NCBI GenBank assembly: GCA_002118135.1 | Contig: BDIU01000240.1 | Span: forward strand, 62,001 to 126,000 | Source: Trebouxia sp. TZW2008 | Lineage: Eukaryota; Chlorophyta; Trebouxiophyceae; Trebouxiales; Trebouxiaceae | Length of the DNA: 64,000 bases | Direction of reading: 5' to 3' | In this document: positions 37,089 through 46,988 of the stretch, piece after piece | Numbering within the stretch: position 1 is the first letter of the stretch | How the letters are laid out: every line of letters begins with the position of its first letter | The notes under the pieces: generated by a model | Told to the model about the DNA's origin: nothing | Seen by the model: only the letters and a program-made list of their open reading frames with translations | Database searches by the model: none | Program-made: the position numbers and the translations under genes

Positions 37089-37817
37089 CAATCCGCCCGT
37101 TCAGCCTCTATGCTGATGTAACCCCGAGCAGGAAGTTTAGAACGCGTCGACCGTGTCTTTTGACCCAGCGCTTATAGGCAAACCGCGACCTGCACTTGCT
37201 GTCTGCTTCGACACGTTTTCTTTGACTGGTTAGCGGGCGCTTCTTGGTTTTTGCAAAGCGGGAGGCGTGCCTGCTGACAGTCATGCACATATGACTAATG
37301 GCAGCACAGCATGCAACACAGAGTGCAGCCTTGACTCTGGAGAAAGGCTGTGCAAGCGTCATGCATCATCAAAGCTGCATGCTTGCTGCCATGTATTCTG
37401 TGAGTTGATGCGCTTGTGCATTGCGCCTATAGGTCGGTCACCTGCTTTGTTTGCAAGACTTCGAAGCACAATTGAGCCTTGATCCCCATGCACAATGTAG
37501 TTCTAGTATGCTCCCTTCTGGCACCTGACTTCCAGCATCTCGGAAATGGCTGCTGCTGAGTTGTGAGGGTGTTGTCAATGCTTTGATTGCATGCAAATGC
37601 TGCTTTGCCATGTGTGCTCTCAGCATCTACGCTCTCACAAATGACCTGTTCAGATGCTAAATCAGTTTCCCCTTGTCAGGTCAATTCGTATGTCTGTCAG
37701 ACGCGCATTGACGCTGGGCCTGTCGGCCCTTCATGCCGTGCCAGGCTGTTCTAGAAAAAGGCACTGGTCTTTCGAGCTCGACCAGGTCAGACGCGTGTTG
37801 CACTGCTCGCGTTCGCG
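37089..37817. promoter_or_regulatory. Divergent intergenic region between the EGF-like and P450 genes
   Basis: No homologous ORF. It separates the start codons of a minus-strand and a plus-strand gene and should carry both promoters. No motif was identified with confidence. Confidence 0.4.
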
Positions 37818-40800
37818 ATGCTCGTAAACGGCCTGATCATATTGGCCTTGTCGAGCTTGCTGATATGGCGCGCTGCCGCTCTGGCAGACTGGGTACGCGC
37901 GGCATGGATTCTTCGTGAGCTCCCGAGACCTGCAGGTGACCCTGTACTGAGCGGGACCCGACGGTTGTTGACTGGCAAGCGTCTTCGCACGATGCAGCAA
38001 GTGAACGCAGACGTAGTTCAAGGTTCCGGGGTGTTCTACTATAACATTCTCTGGGGCCATGTAAGATGCCTGCCTTTCTGCTGCCGTGAGCCTGTCTCGA
38101 CCATGCTTGCTAGAGCTTGAACGTTCAACTTGCAGCGCCAAGCTATTTGCTGCACCGACCGAGTACGGTCTCTAAAGCCGGTGTGAGCATTTCACCTTGG
38201 CTCAGGCTTTGATAACTTGCGTCACCATGCCTCCTGCAGATGGTGGTCGTCTCTGAGCCTCGACTGATTGCTCAGCTACTACACAACAGCAGCCTGGCCA
38301 AACCCACTCAGCCTGTCATGATACATTTTCGACAGGTTTGTCAGCCTCAATTTGCAAAGCATGCAAGTCAGGCAGCAACAAGAGTCTTTCCGCACGCTGA
38401 ATGATTGCTTGATTGCAGCTCACAAGCCCAAAAAAGTTTGAAGCGCTTGTCAAAGGGGTCATGATTTCTTAACAGTCTCTGTCAGTGTTTTACAGTTTCA
38501 ATTAGTGTAACAGGGCAGCGCAGCCCGTCACTCATATCACGGCATCTCTGCATGTGTTGAATCACTGTGTCAATGCAGCTGATGAGCCCTCATGGCACAG
38601 CAGACTTTCTGTCAGCAGAAGGGGATGCACAGGACTGGGTGTGGAAGTCAGTCCGAAGGGGTGTGGCCCCTGCTTTTGCGCCAAAAGCTTTGAGGTGAGG
38701 TGAAAGATCTGCATGATGCAATGCAACATCTAGCCAATCTTTCCCAATTCATGCCGCGTGTCATCTCCGTGCAAACTTCTCGGTGTTGACCCAATTTTGA
38801 CAGATGTAGCCCAGAGCTATGCATGTTGCACAGCTGGCATGTACTGCATGTAGTCGTGAAGGAAGACCATCAATCATGCACATAGTCAAAGCCCGTTAGT
38901 CATGATTGTGACCATCAGTATTGATGAGTGATTAGATAGTCTCGTGAAGCATGGAGGTGTCACACTAGTTGTCACGTTGGGTACGTCATGCAGAGCAATG
39001 TATCCCAAGATTGCCCAAGTTGGCTCAAGGCTCACAGACATCCTTCACAGCAGGCCACAGCATGAGGCCTTGGACATGAGTGACGTCTGCATGTGTGAGA
39101 CCATTGATGCTCTGGGCTTGGCAGGCTTTGACAAGGCCTTCAACACAATTGAAGCGATCAGCAGTGGCCAGAAGGCAGAACTTCTGCATGTAAGGCATGT
39201 GTCATTTCAAGCTGAAGACCGAAATTCACAAAATTGCCTCATGCATGGCATGCTCCTTTGCATGTTTGGCTTCAGCACTCAAACGGTCAGAAAGTACATG
39301 TCTTGCTGGCATGAATGGTCCTGGCATGATATAGAGGTAGACAGCTCTGACATTGTTACAACAACCCAACAACAAAGAGTCCTTACATCACTCTTAGCTA
39401 CAATAGATGGTGCTGTCCGTGCAAAACCAGGCTTTGCATGCAATTGCTTTTGTTCCTTGCTACGGCGCTCATTGCTACTCCATGCATTTGTTCTCAAGCG
39501 GGCTGCACGCTGCTGAGGCTCACTCAAAAACTGCAGCCTTCCTCAGCCTTAATCAGCATGTGCTGAAATGTACAGAAGCTACACTTGTGTGCCTGTCAGA
39601 TTTGGCAGGTATGAATACAGGCATACGTCACCTAGCATAGGCTGCAGGCATCAACACAAGCTGAGTGACTTGATATGCAGACATTACATGCTGACATGCC
39701 AATCAGGCTTTACAGGCAGAACTTTGGTGTGCGTGTGCCTGCAACACAGGAAGTCCAATGAGTTACATCTGGCTTCCTTGCCTGGACTGTGAGTTGACTG
39801 CCAGTGGGTTGATGATTTCTTCCAGTGAATCACCAAAAGTGAATCACCGATACTCGATATGTAATACGTAATGCGCAATATGTGGCATTTAAAAGCATAA
39901 ATCACTGAGGTGCAGTGCATATTGTGCAATACGTGATATCCAATATGCGAATCTTTTAGAGTACCAATCGCTGCAGTGAAGAGAATGGTGATTCACTGGT
40001 TTGTTTGATATACAGACAATCTACACAGCAAATGAGGAGGTGGCAAGGGGTCTGTACAACCCAGCCTATAAGCTGCTGCAGATGCTGCCAGGGCGCTGCA
40101 ACAAAGGCCAGCAGTGCATGCAGCGCTTTCATGCCATCATGCAGGACTTGCTAAATGAGGTGCGCCCAGCCCACTTAAGCACACTGCACAAAGTGCCAAG
40201 TTGACTTTGCTGCGCGGCAGTACTGCCAATGCTCGTTTGTAAGCAGACCATCAGCGCCAATGGCGATACTGCATCTCACCCACATTCAAGCTCTGGTTTA
40301 CCCACATATCTGTCATGCATGTCCGGAACTGGCAAAAGTTCATGAAGTTAGCCTGTTTCTGCTGTCGCAGTTCAGGGCAAGAGGAAACCTTGCTTATGAT
40401 GACACTGCACCTCATACACATTTCAGCTCTGTGTTTGCCAAATCCCATTCACCATGTCCAGACCTGGTGAAAGTTCATGAAGCCAACCTATTTCTGCTGT
40501 CGCAGTTGAGGGCAAGAGGGACCCCTGCTGATGATGATGACAGCATTGCAGCGCACCTGCTGCACATTAAGGACCCCAGAACTGGTGATGTATCAGATCC
40601 AAAGTTCACTGGAAAGCATGCTGGTGCTGATAGTGGTGATTGCTGTCACAGTTGAGAGCAAGAGGGACCCCTGCTGATGATGACGACGGCATTGCAGCTG
40701 CTTTGTTGCTGTATACAAATTCAGACAGCAAATTTGACCATGATTCGAGATGACTGAAGTGATCTGTGTTTGTTGTTTCAGTTGAGGGGAAGAGGTCCCC

Positions 40801-42825
40801 CTGCTGATGATGATGACAGCATTGCAGCGCACCTGCTGCGCATCAAGGACCCCAGAACAGGGCAGCCTTTATCTGATGAATGGTTGCTGCCGCAAGTTAG
40901 CGTGCTGTTCTGGGCTGGCTTTAACACCACTGGCAACACCATGGCCTGGACCCTGTACTGCATCTCCCAACACCCAGAGGTAAGACTTTTGCCTGAAAAA
41001 AAAACTTCACAAGGGGTTTCTGCCTTAGGAAAGCATCAAGGAAAAGAAACTCTAGCTGCATGTCTGTCAAAAAGAGTTTGGTAACAAAACCCTGCCTAAG
41101 TGACTGTGCCAAGCTGATGACAGCTTGCAGGTAGAAAGGAAGATCCTGGCAGAGTTAAGGGAGCAGGGCCTCTTGGCAACTGGGAAACAGCCCCAGCCCC
41201 GCAGCCCTGAATATGCTGACCTGGACAAGCTGACCTACCTGTCATGTGTTATCAAGGAAGCCATGCGAGTCCACACGGTCAGCAACCCATGTGCCTGATG
41301 GAATGTGTTTACAAATCATAATGCCAACACTTAGAATAGCGAGCAGACCAGCAACAGTACTGAGACCGCATAAGCACATGCACACACAAGATGCATTCTG
41401 CGCAATGCTGTGACAGAAGTCAGCAATAGCACACATGTGGTGACAGCGGTTTCAATGCTGTGCACAACTAGCTTGAGCCTTGCATCGTTTGCAAACCACA
41501 CTTCTGTATGCAGCAACAGTTGTCAACTGTGTGCATGGGCCGCAACTACTCAAGTCCGCAGAGCCTGAAAGCTCAACAATCATTGTGCCTGGTTTTGTGA
41601 AACAGTCATGCACAATGTTTTGGGTGATTTAAGTGCTTGCTTGTGGAGGCGCAGGTAAGTCGAGTATTGGCCCTGCAATACAGGTAGTTGGGCTGCCTAC
41701 TTTGCGAGTGTCAAAGGGCCAAGACTTGGTACTTGATGATGGCAAATTGAGCATCCCACACAACACCACCATCTGGATTCCTTTGGGCCTGCCTCACAAT
41801 AGTTCTGTTCATAAGTAAACCCGTCAATCTTGGCAGATTCATCATGGCTGTGGCGCAGGTGGTCGGCCTGCCTACTCTGCGCATGTCAAAGGGCCAAGAC
41901 TTGGTGTTAGATGGTGGCAAACTGGTGATTCCACGCAACACCACCATCTGGATTCCTTTAGGCCTGCCTCACGCCAGTTCAGCCATCTACCCAGAAGCCG
42001 ACAAGTTCTTGCCTGGAAGATGGCTGGAGCCAGATGCAGAGTACATGCCCTCAGATGGTAACACATATGCGACCGTATAAAATCAAGTGTAGTGTCCATG
42101 TGACTTGACTTGGGGGTGAGTCAGCATGTACAGTGCACCGTGTCATAGCCATGCAAGGCTTCCTGAGCATTGATGTCGCGCAAGTGCATTCCTCTTCGCT
42201 TGTTTGTCTGCAGGAACATCACTAGGTTTTGGGCAGATAACAATGTGTGAGCTGTGGTAGCACGGCTAGCAGGCTGCGTCTTTGTTCCTGACTGCATGCT
42301 GATCTCTTCACTGAGAGCTGTTAAGGCTCATGCAATTTGCAGGCAAGCTAAGAGATGATGGGACGCTGGACAGAGCTTCCCGTTTTCTGCCTTTCAGTGA
42401 TGGAAAGTAAGGCAGTCCTGCTGACTCCTTGAAAGTTTTTGATTGCACGTTTTCAGCTTGCAGTGTTGGATGCATCATCACCTTGTGTGTGCGACTCCTC
42501 ATGACAATGTCAAGCTGTGATCACTCGGTTGTGAATGTCCATGCTGCTGTTCATTTGTGGCTGCTTGTAAAATCAAGCTGCTCACTCGCTGATGCCAACA
42601 TGATAATGGTGCAGGCGTCAATGCGTTGGCATGGCATTTGCCAAGATGAACTACACAGCAGTGTTAGCCAGGTTGCTGGGGTCATTTGAATTTGAATTGG
42701 CGCCACAGATGGGCGGCAGTGAAGGTGTGATGGACGCTGAAAACTATGCCATTACACTCATGCCCAGCAAAGGCATGTGGATGTTTTGCAAATCAAGAGT
42801 TGCAGGAGTTCAGAAGCCAGCATGA
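37818..42825 (+). CDS. Cytochrome P450 monooxygenase, CYP4/CYP97-clan-like
   Basis: A heme-thiolate monooxygenase anchored in a membrane by its N-terminus (GLIILALSSLLIWRAAALAD), with electrons supplied by a reductase. ATG 37818 opens exon 1, which ends at 38058. Further exons run at about 38240-38336, 38580-38696, 39000-39190, 40014-40159, 40782-40980, 41131-41277, 41860-42057, 42343-42407 and 42615-42825, about 535 residues in total. The helix C WxxxR motif is VWKSVRRG. Helix I is FWAGFNTTGNTMAWTLYC, with Asn where Asp or Glu is usual. The helix K ExxR motif is KEAMRVHT, and the PERF-region segment is YPEADKFLPGRW. The heme loop FSDGKRQCVGMAF is formed across the last intron and fits FxxGxRxC. 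The substrate cannot be told. Two coding regions have duplicated, decayed copies in introns. Confidence 0.9.
40364..40850 (+). repeat. Four copies of a P450 exon start, three decayed
   Basis: The segment reading LRxRGxxADDDDSIAAHLLxI occurs at about 40370 (degenerate), 40500-40590 (open, IKDPRTGDV), 40650-40700 (frame broken) and 40782-40865 (the real exon, IKDPRTGQPLSDEW). Flanking intron sequence is copied too. Confidence 0.9.
41675..42060 (+). repeat. Tandem duplicate of a P450 exon
   Basis: The exon starting VVGLPTLRMSKGQDLVLDGG (41860-42057) has an upstream copy at 41682-41818 (VVGLPTLRVSKGQDLVLDDG, TTIWIPLGLPHNSS). The copy hits TAA and lacks the rest of the exon (YPEADKFLPGRW) and its donor. 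The upstream copy therefore looks like a dead exon. Confidence 0.92.
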
Positions 42826-42949
42826 CATACTGTGGATTTACGGTACCGTTATGTTTGAGCAGGCGGACCGGTCAATGACATGTTTGAGCAGTCGTTGCCA
42901 ATGTTGGGTTTTCCAAAGCCTAAGTCACTGAGCATGGCAACTGCTGTCA

Positions 42950-43551
42950 AGCCTCATGCCTGTTTGCAGTCCTGCAGCAGCATGCAAGAGCAGAAGGCAC
43001 GTTTGCCAAAGGGGTCTGCATCTTGATGATGCTTCTGCTCTTGCGATATTCTTTCCTGTGAATTTTGGGTACAATCCAAGTTGGAATTGTTGCAAGCTGG
43101 GCACATTGAGTATTACATGTACAGTACATGCACTTCTGATATTTGTTTCCTTTGCGCTGCAGCATGCCTGTCACTGTTTTGTGCTGATTTTTTCTTACAA
43201 ATACCTGCACCGTGCCACAGCTGGTGCCAATGGCGTTTCGACGGAATAAAACACTGATCCATCCGGACTTCTTCTTCGCACACCTGCCAAAGTGGGTCCC
43301 AAATGAACGTGTCCAGGTCAGCGTCCGACTTACCGACACTTTCGTGCAGCTGACAGTCCCGCACGTCAGGAGCGCCTGCTTGTGGGCTGCCCAAGACGTT
43401 GACACAGGTCCAAAACTGGTGTGTATACTGCTGGACAACTCCAGCTAGATCCTGTAGCAAGTCCGAGAGCAAGCCTTACCTGCTTTGGGGGCCTGCCGAG
43501 AGTATCTGAGCAAGTCGCTTCACGCAGCGTCTGTGCTGTCAACTTTTGCAT
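42950..43551 (-). CDS. Unrecognised small gene, minus strand
   Basis: I do not recognise the product. ATG 43551 starts exon 1 (KLTAQTLREATCSDTLGRPP, KQ), which ends at a GTAAGG donor near 43480. It joins in phase to an exon at about 43449-43332 (DLAGVVQQYTHQFWTCVNVL, GSPQAGAPDVRDCQLHESV) with a GTAAGT donor. Downstream exons toward 42950 are ambiguous: one possible end is a stop at about 42947 after a Gln/His-rich segment. The opposite strand is also open across 43212-43448 (HPDFFFAHLPKWVPNERVQV), but the consistent splice sites favour the minus strand. It is convergent with the P450 gene. Confidence 0.45.
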
Positions 43552-43974
43552 GGCAAGGTGTTGTCAGTAGCGCCAGAATAACGTACGATGACAGTGAAGG
43601 CCAAGAGGTGCGTTTCTGCCGCGCGCGCAAAGCTAGATTCAGAGGGCTTGACTTCGTCCGAACGTCGTGACGGCCCGGGCGCCTGCAGCTTGTAGTCACA
43701 TGCCAGTGCAGCCTTTAGTTACAACTTCTGTGTGCGTCGCGCTTTCTGGTTGGCAGGCTGTCAAACTTCTCATACAGCCATGCTACAACCTCACACAGCT
43801 AACTGTTGCTTGAAAGTCGACTGCTGCTCCGCATCAGCTAACAGTCCATGTGTTCTTGCGTGATGATTTTGTGATCTGTGTTGTAGGCCAGATGATGTCA
43901 GCATAGCATGCAGCAATGCTGTCAGCCCCATCCTGCTGTCCTTTGCCAGGAAAGGACAGCATGGGGCTGGCTAC
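43552..43974. promoter_or_regulatory. Divergent intergenic region
   Basis: It lies between the minus-strand start at 43551 and the plus-strand start at 43975. There are no conserved exons. It includes a near-palindromic pair at about 43926-43967 (gccccatcctgctgtccttt with its approximate reverse complement aaaggacagcatggggc). Confidence 0.4.
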
Positions 43975-45930
43975 ATGGGGCAGCAAGTCAGCAAGCTGAT
44001 ATACAAGCTTGGAGCACTATACGCTTCGTTGCTAGCCTCTCTTGTGACAGCTTTGAGCAATGGGCCTTGGGGCATCCTCCTTTCCCTAGGCGTTCTTGGC
44101 ATGACAAGCCTTATCATTTTGTCTACAACCTATCAGCTTGGCAGGACCATAGCTCAAAAAGTTGAGCAGGTCATTTGGACAACAGGTGAGTGCAGGATAG
44201 CGTCACACAGAGATATACATTGTTCTGCAAGAGTGACTGGCAGGAATCAAAAGCCTTATGTGTTTGGTTCATGGTGCAGATGATTCTGGTGAGAAGAAGC
44301 GCCGTTTTAGCTTTGAAGATTTGCAAGATCTCCCTGAGCCTGTTCAGCGCTACTTCAAGTACTGTATGACTGAGGGACAGCCCCTCATCAAGTATTGCGC
44401 CATCAAGCAGCAGGGATGGTTCAGGTATCTAACCAGCTCTCATGCTGCACATGTCTCCTTATTACACTGTGCTGCCTGTAAATCAGCCTTGCTCATGCGC
44501 TCCACACCCATCAATTGCCTGCTGATGCTCACGTAACCTGCAGGATCAGAGCAAACCCTGGCTTGATATCAAGTGAGGGTTGGAAGAAGGTCAAGGCGCA
44601 GCAGTACTACTCCACTGAAGAGCCAGGTGTGTGTAACATGCCCTCTATAAATTGCACCACGCTGCTGCTATCTGTTCGCAAGTCTGCCACTGCTCACTGC
44701 TGCTGACTTTCCATTGTACAAGTGTATCAAGCTGCCATAGCGTTTTGCTGAGGTACTGTATGTCTTCATGCAGCGTACGTGTGGGCAGCATACATCTGGC
44801 TGGCACCGCTTGTTTGGATCAGAGGTTGGGACTGCTATTTGGGAGGTGAGCACACGGCTAGTCACCTATCAGCCTGCCCTTTAGCTTGAGTTCAGCGCAT
44901 TCTGCTGTTGCTGCTTGTTCAAGACAGTGCCTTGGTCCTGCGTTGTTTCTTGTTCTCAACACTTGCTTATTTTTCCATTGCTCTTGTCGGACTCTGCCAT
45001 TGCCCACATGTCAGAACAGGCAAAAGCTGCCTCTGATCTGCGTCTTCTTGGGAATGCAGGAAAGGGCGAGATGTTTTGGCGCTTGTTCTCATGTATCACT
45101 CTTGTGGACTTTGGCGGCCCAGAGATTGATCAGTCAGCTTTGGTGCGCTATCTGTCTGAGGCGTGTTACTACCCCACTGCCCTGCTGCCCAGTAAGCGCT
45201 TGATGTGGACCCCTGTTGACGACACACATGCGAAAGCAACCCTGATCAGCAAGGAGCACAAGGTCTCTGGCACTTTTGAGATCAATGCCCAAGGTCAGAT
45301 TGTCAGCATGGAATCAGAAGACAGATGCAGGTAAAGACACTAACGTGCTGCTCTCATGCACCTGTTTGGCAGACACCTTCTTGCTGTTGAGCCACTGCCC
45401 ATCAAGATCGTGCAGTCAGTTTGACTCAGCCATATTAATTCCTTCAGTACTTGCTGCAGCAATGTGGTTTTGCTTACAGTGCAGCTGTGGCTGCAATAAA
45501 AACAGTCTATCAAGATTATGCACTCAGTCTGATCCAGTCATGCCAGCTTGTGGGCTTGCTAGCTGCAGCAACTTGATTTCGCTTACAGGGCTGCTGTGCC
45601 TGCAGACAAACCAGCCCATCAAGATTGCACAGTCAGTCTGACTCAGTCATACCAATGCATTTGAGCTTGTGGGTTTTGCTAGCTGCGGCAATTTGGCTTT
45701 GCTTACAGTGTAGCTGTGCGTGCAGACGAATGGATGACGGTACAGTCTCAAAGGACATGTGGACTGGCTACTACAGAAAGTATGAGAAAAGAGCAGGCAT
45801 CATGATTCCGATGGAGATGGAGTCTGTTTGGAATCTTATCAGCGGCAAATTCAGCTTTGCAGTACTAACTGTCACTGACTTCAAATGCTTCAGCAGGATT
45901 GGTCGTACCAGTATGTCCAGTCGCCGCTGA
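43975..45930 (+). CDS. DUF6544/DUF6920-type membrane-anchored protein
   Basis: The function of the family is not established; members are known from bacteria and algae. Six exons close in phase, about 328 residues: 43975-44185, 44280-44424, 44544-44625, 44774-44846, 45060-45331 and 45726-45930. The N-terminus has two adjacent hydrophobic segments (residues about 10-30 and 35-52, GILLSLGVLGMTSLIILSTT). The family signature follows: LPEPVQRYFKYCM, IKQQGWFR, KAQQYYSTEEPG, AYVWAAYIWLAPLVWIRG, GKGEMFWRLFSCITLVDFGG, IDQSALVRYLSEACYYPTAL, DDTHAKATLI and IPMEMESVWNL. The C-terminal end is slightly divergent. The choice of start at 43975 rests on MGQQVSK preceding the first hydrophobic segment; an upstream in-frame ATG cannot be excluded. 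Confidence 0.85.
45388..45725 (+). repeat. Tandem triplication of an intron segment of about 110-120 bases containing the splice acceptor
   Basis: Three units (about 45388-45493, 45494-45605 and 45606-45725) share atcaagat..gca.tcagt..ga and then gcttacag.g..gctgtg..tgca(g). Only the last acceptor is used in the reading frame of the DUF6544 gene. The second unit ends in an equally good tgcag. Confidence 0.9.
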
Positions 45931-46988
45931 TGTACTGTCTGTGTACTGCCCAAGCTCTTTCCAGCATCTCTTTTCACTTGTAATTAGGACCTACCATGTG
46001 TATTAGGAGAGGTTTAGGCTTGCATAGACATTTTGCTTGTTCAGGCAGGGTTACAATCTAGCTTTGAGCAATACAATTTTGGCTGCTTACCTTTGTACTC
46101 AGCAATGTCTAGCTTTAGTCAGAACAGATTTGTTCAAGTCTGCAGTATTACCTGCAGTATGTGTACCAATTTTCAATGTATGTTGCCCAGAGGCTTGGTC
46201 AGACCAACAGGGTCACATCAGGACAAGCTATATTTGGTTTTTCCAGCATCGCGAATGCTATCAACATTCAGGGTGTAGATCGCTTCTTAGCCAAGCTAAG
46301 GTTTTGAGTAATGTGTTTTCCTGCCAGTGCATTAGCGCATATGGCTAGCTGTAGTACCAGGATGCTGCTGAAACAGCTCATGCTGTGAACATTTCATGGT
46401 AGATGTTATGATGTTCAGCGTTGCTAGGTTGTCTCCCTTCTGCTTGTAAAAAGACGCTCTGTTCACGAGTCATGCGCCGGATTGCTCAGCAATCCTTGCC
46501 AGTCTTGAGTCGCAGTATCACAAACAAAGCAAGCCACTCAAGGAGTGACAACATCTCAGCTATGTCTCTGTGTGAAAAGCTGTGAATGGAGAGACCAGTA
46601 TCTGATGCATGATTTCATGCATGCCTGATCAACATCACAAGAATTTTGTGCAATCGCATGCAGCGGGTCAGGCATGCACACCTAATGCCATTGCATGTGG
46701 TGGGTGAATGAGGATACATGGATCGCATGCTAGGTATGCCCACTGACAAGTCAAAAGTCTTGCTAGATACCGCCGCCATTTACAGCACACACTCACAGTG
46801 AGTAACAGTCGATTGCACAAAAGTGTTTGATAAGCCTATGGGGAGGAGGCAAGGCAAGTCATTTGTTCATAGTTCATTCACAATCAATGCATTTAGTTTT
46901 GCTTGCACAGCAGGTGCAAATGATCAAGAGATGCCAAAGGTCACTGCCAAATGGCAGGTACAAACAAGATTGTGATTCACATGCAGGA
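45931..46988. other. Convergent intergenic region
   Basis: About 1 kb between the end of the DUF6544 gene and the end of the minus-strand DDT gene. No exon is recognised. Confidence 0.4.

Noticed and set aside
43212..43448. Plus-strand frame with HPDFFFAHLPKWVPNERVQV
   Set aside because: It has no supporting start or splice context on the plus strand. The minus strand over the same bases has a start codon and two strong GTAAG donors in phase.
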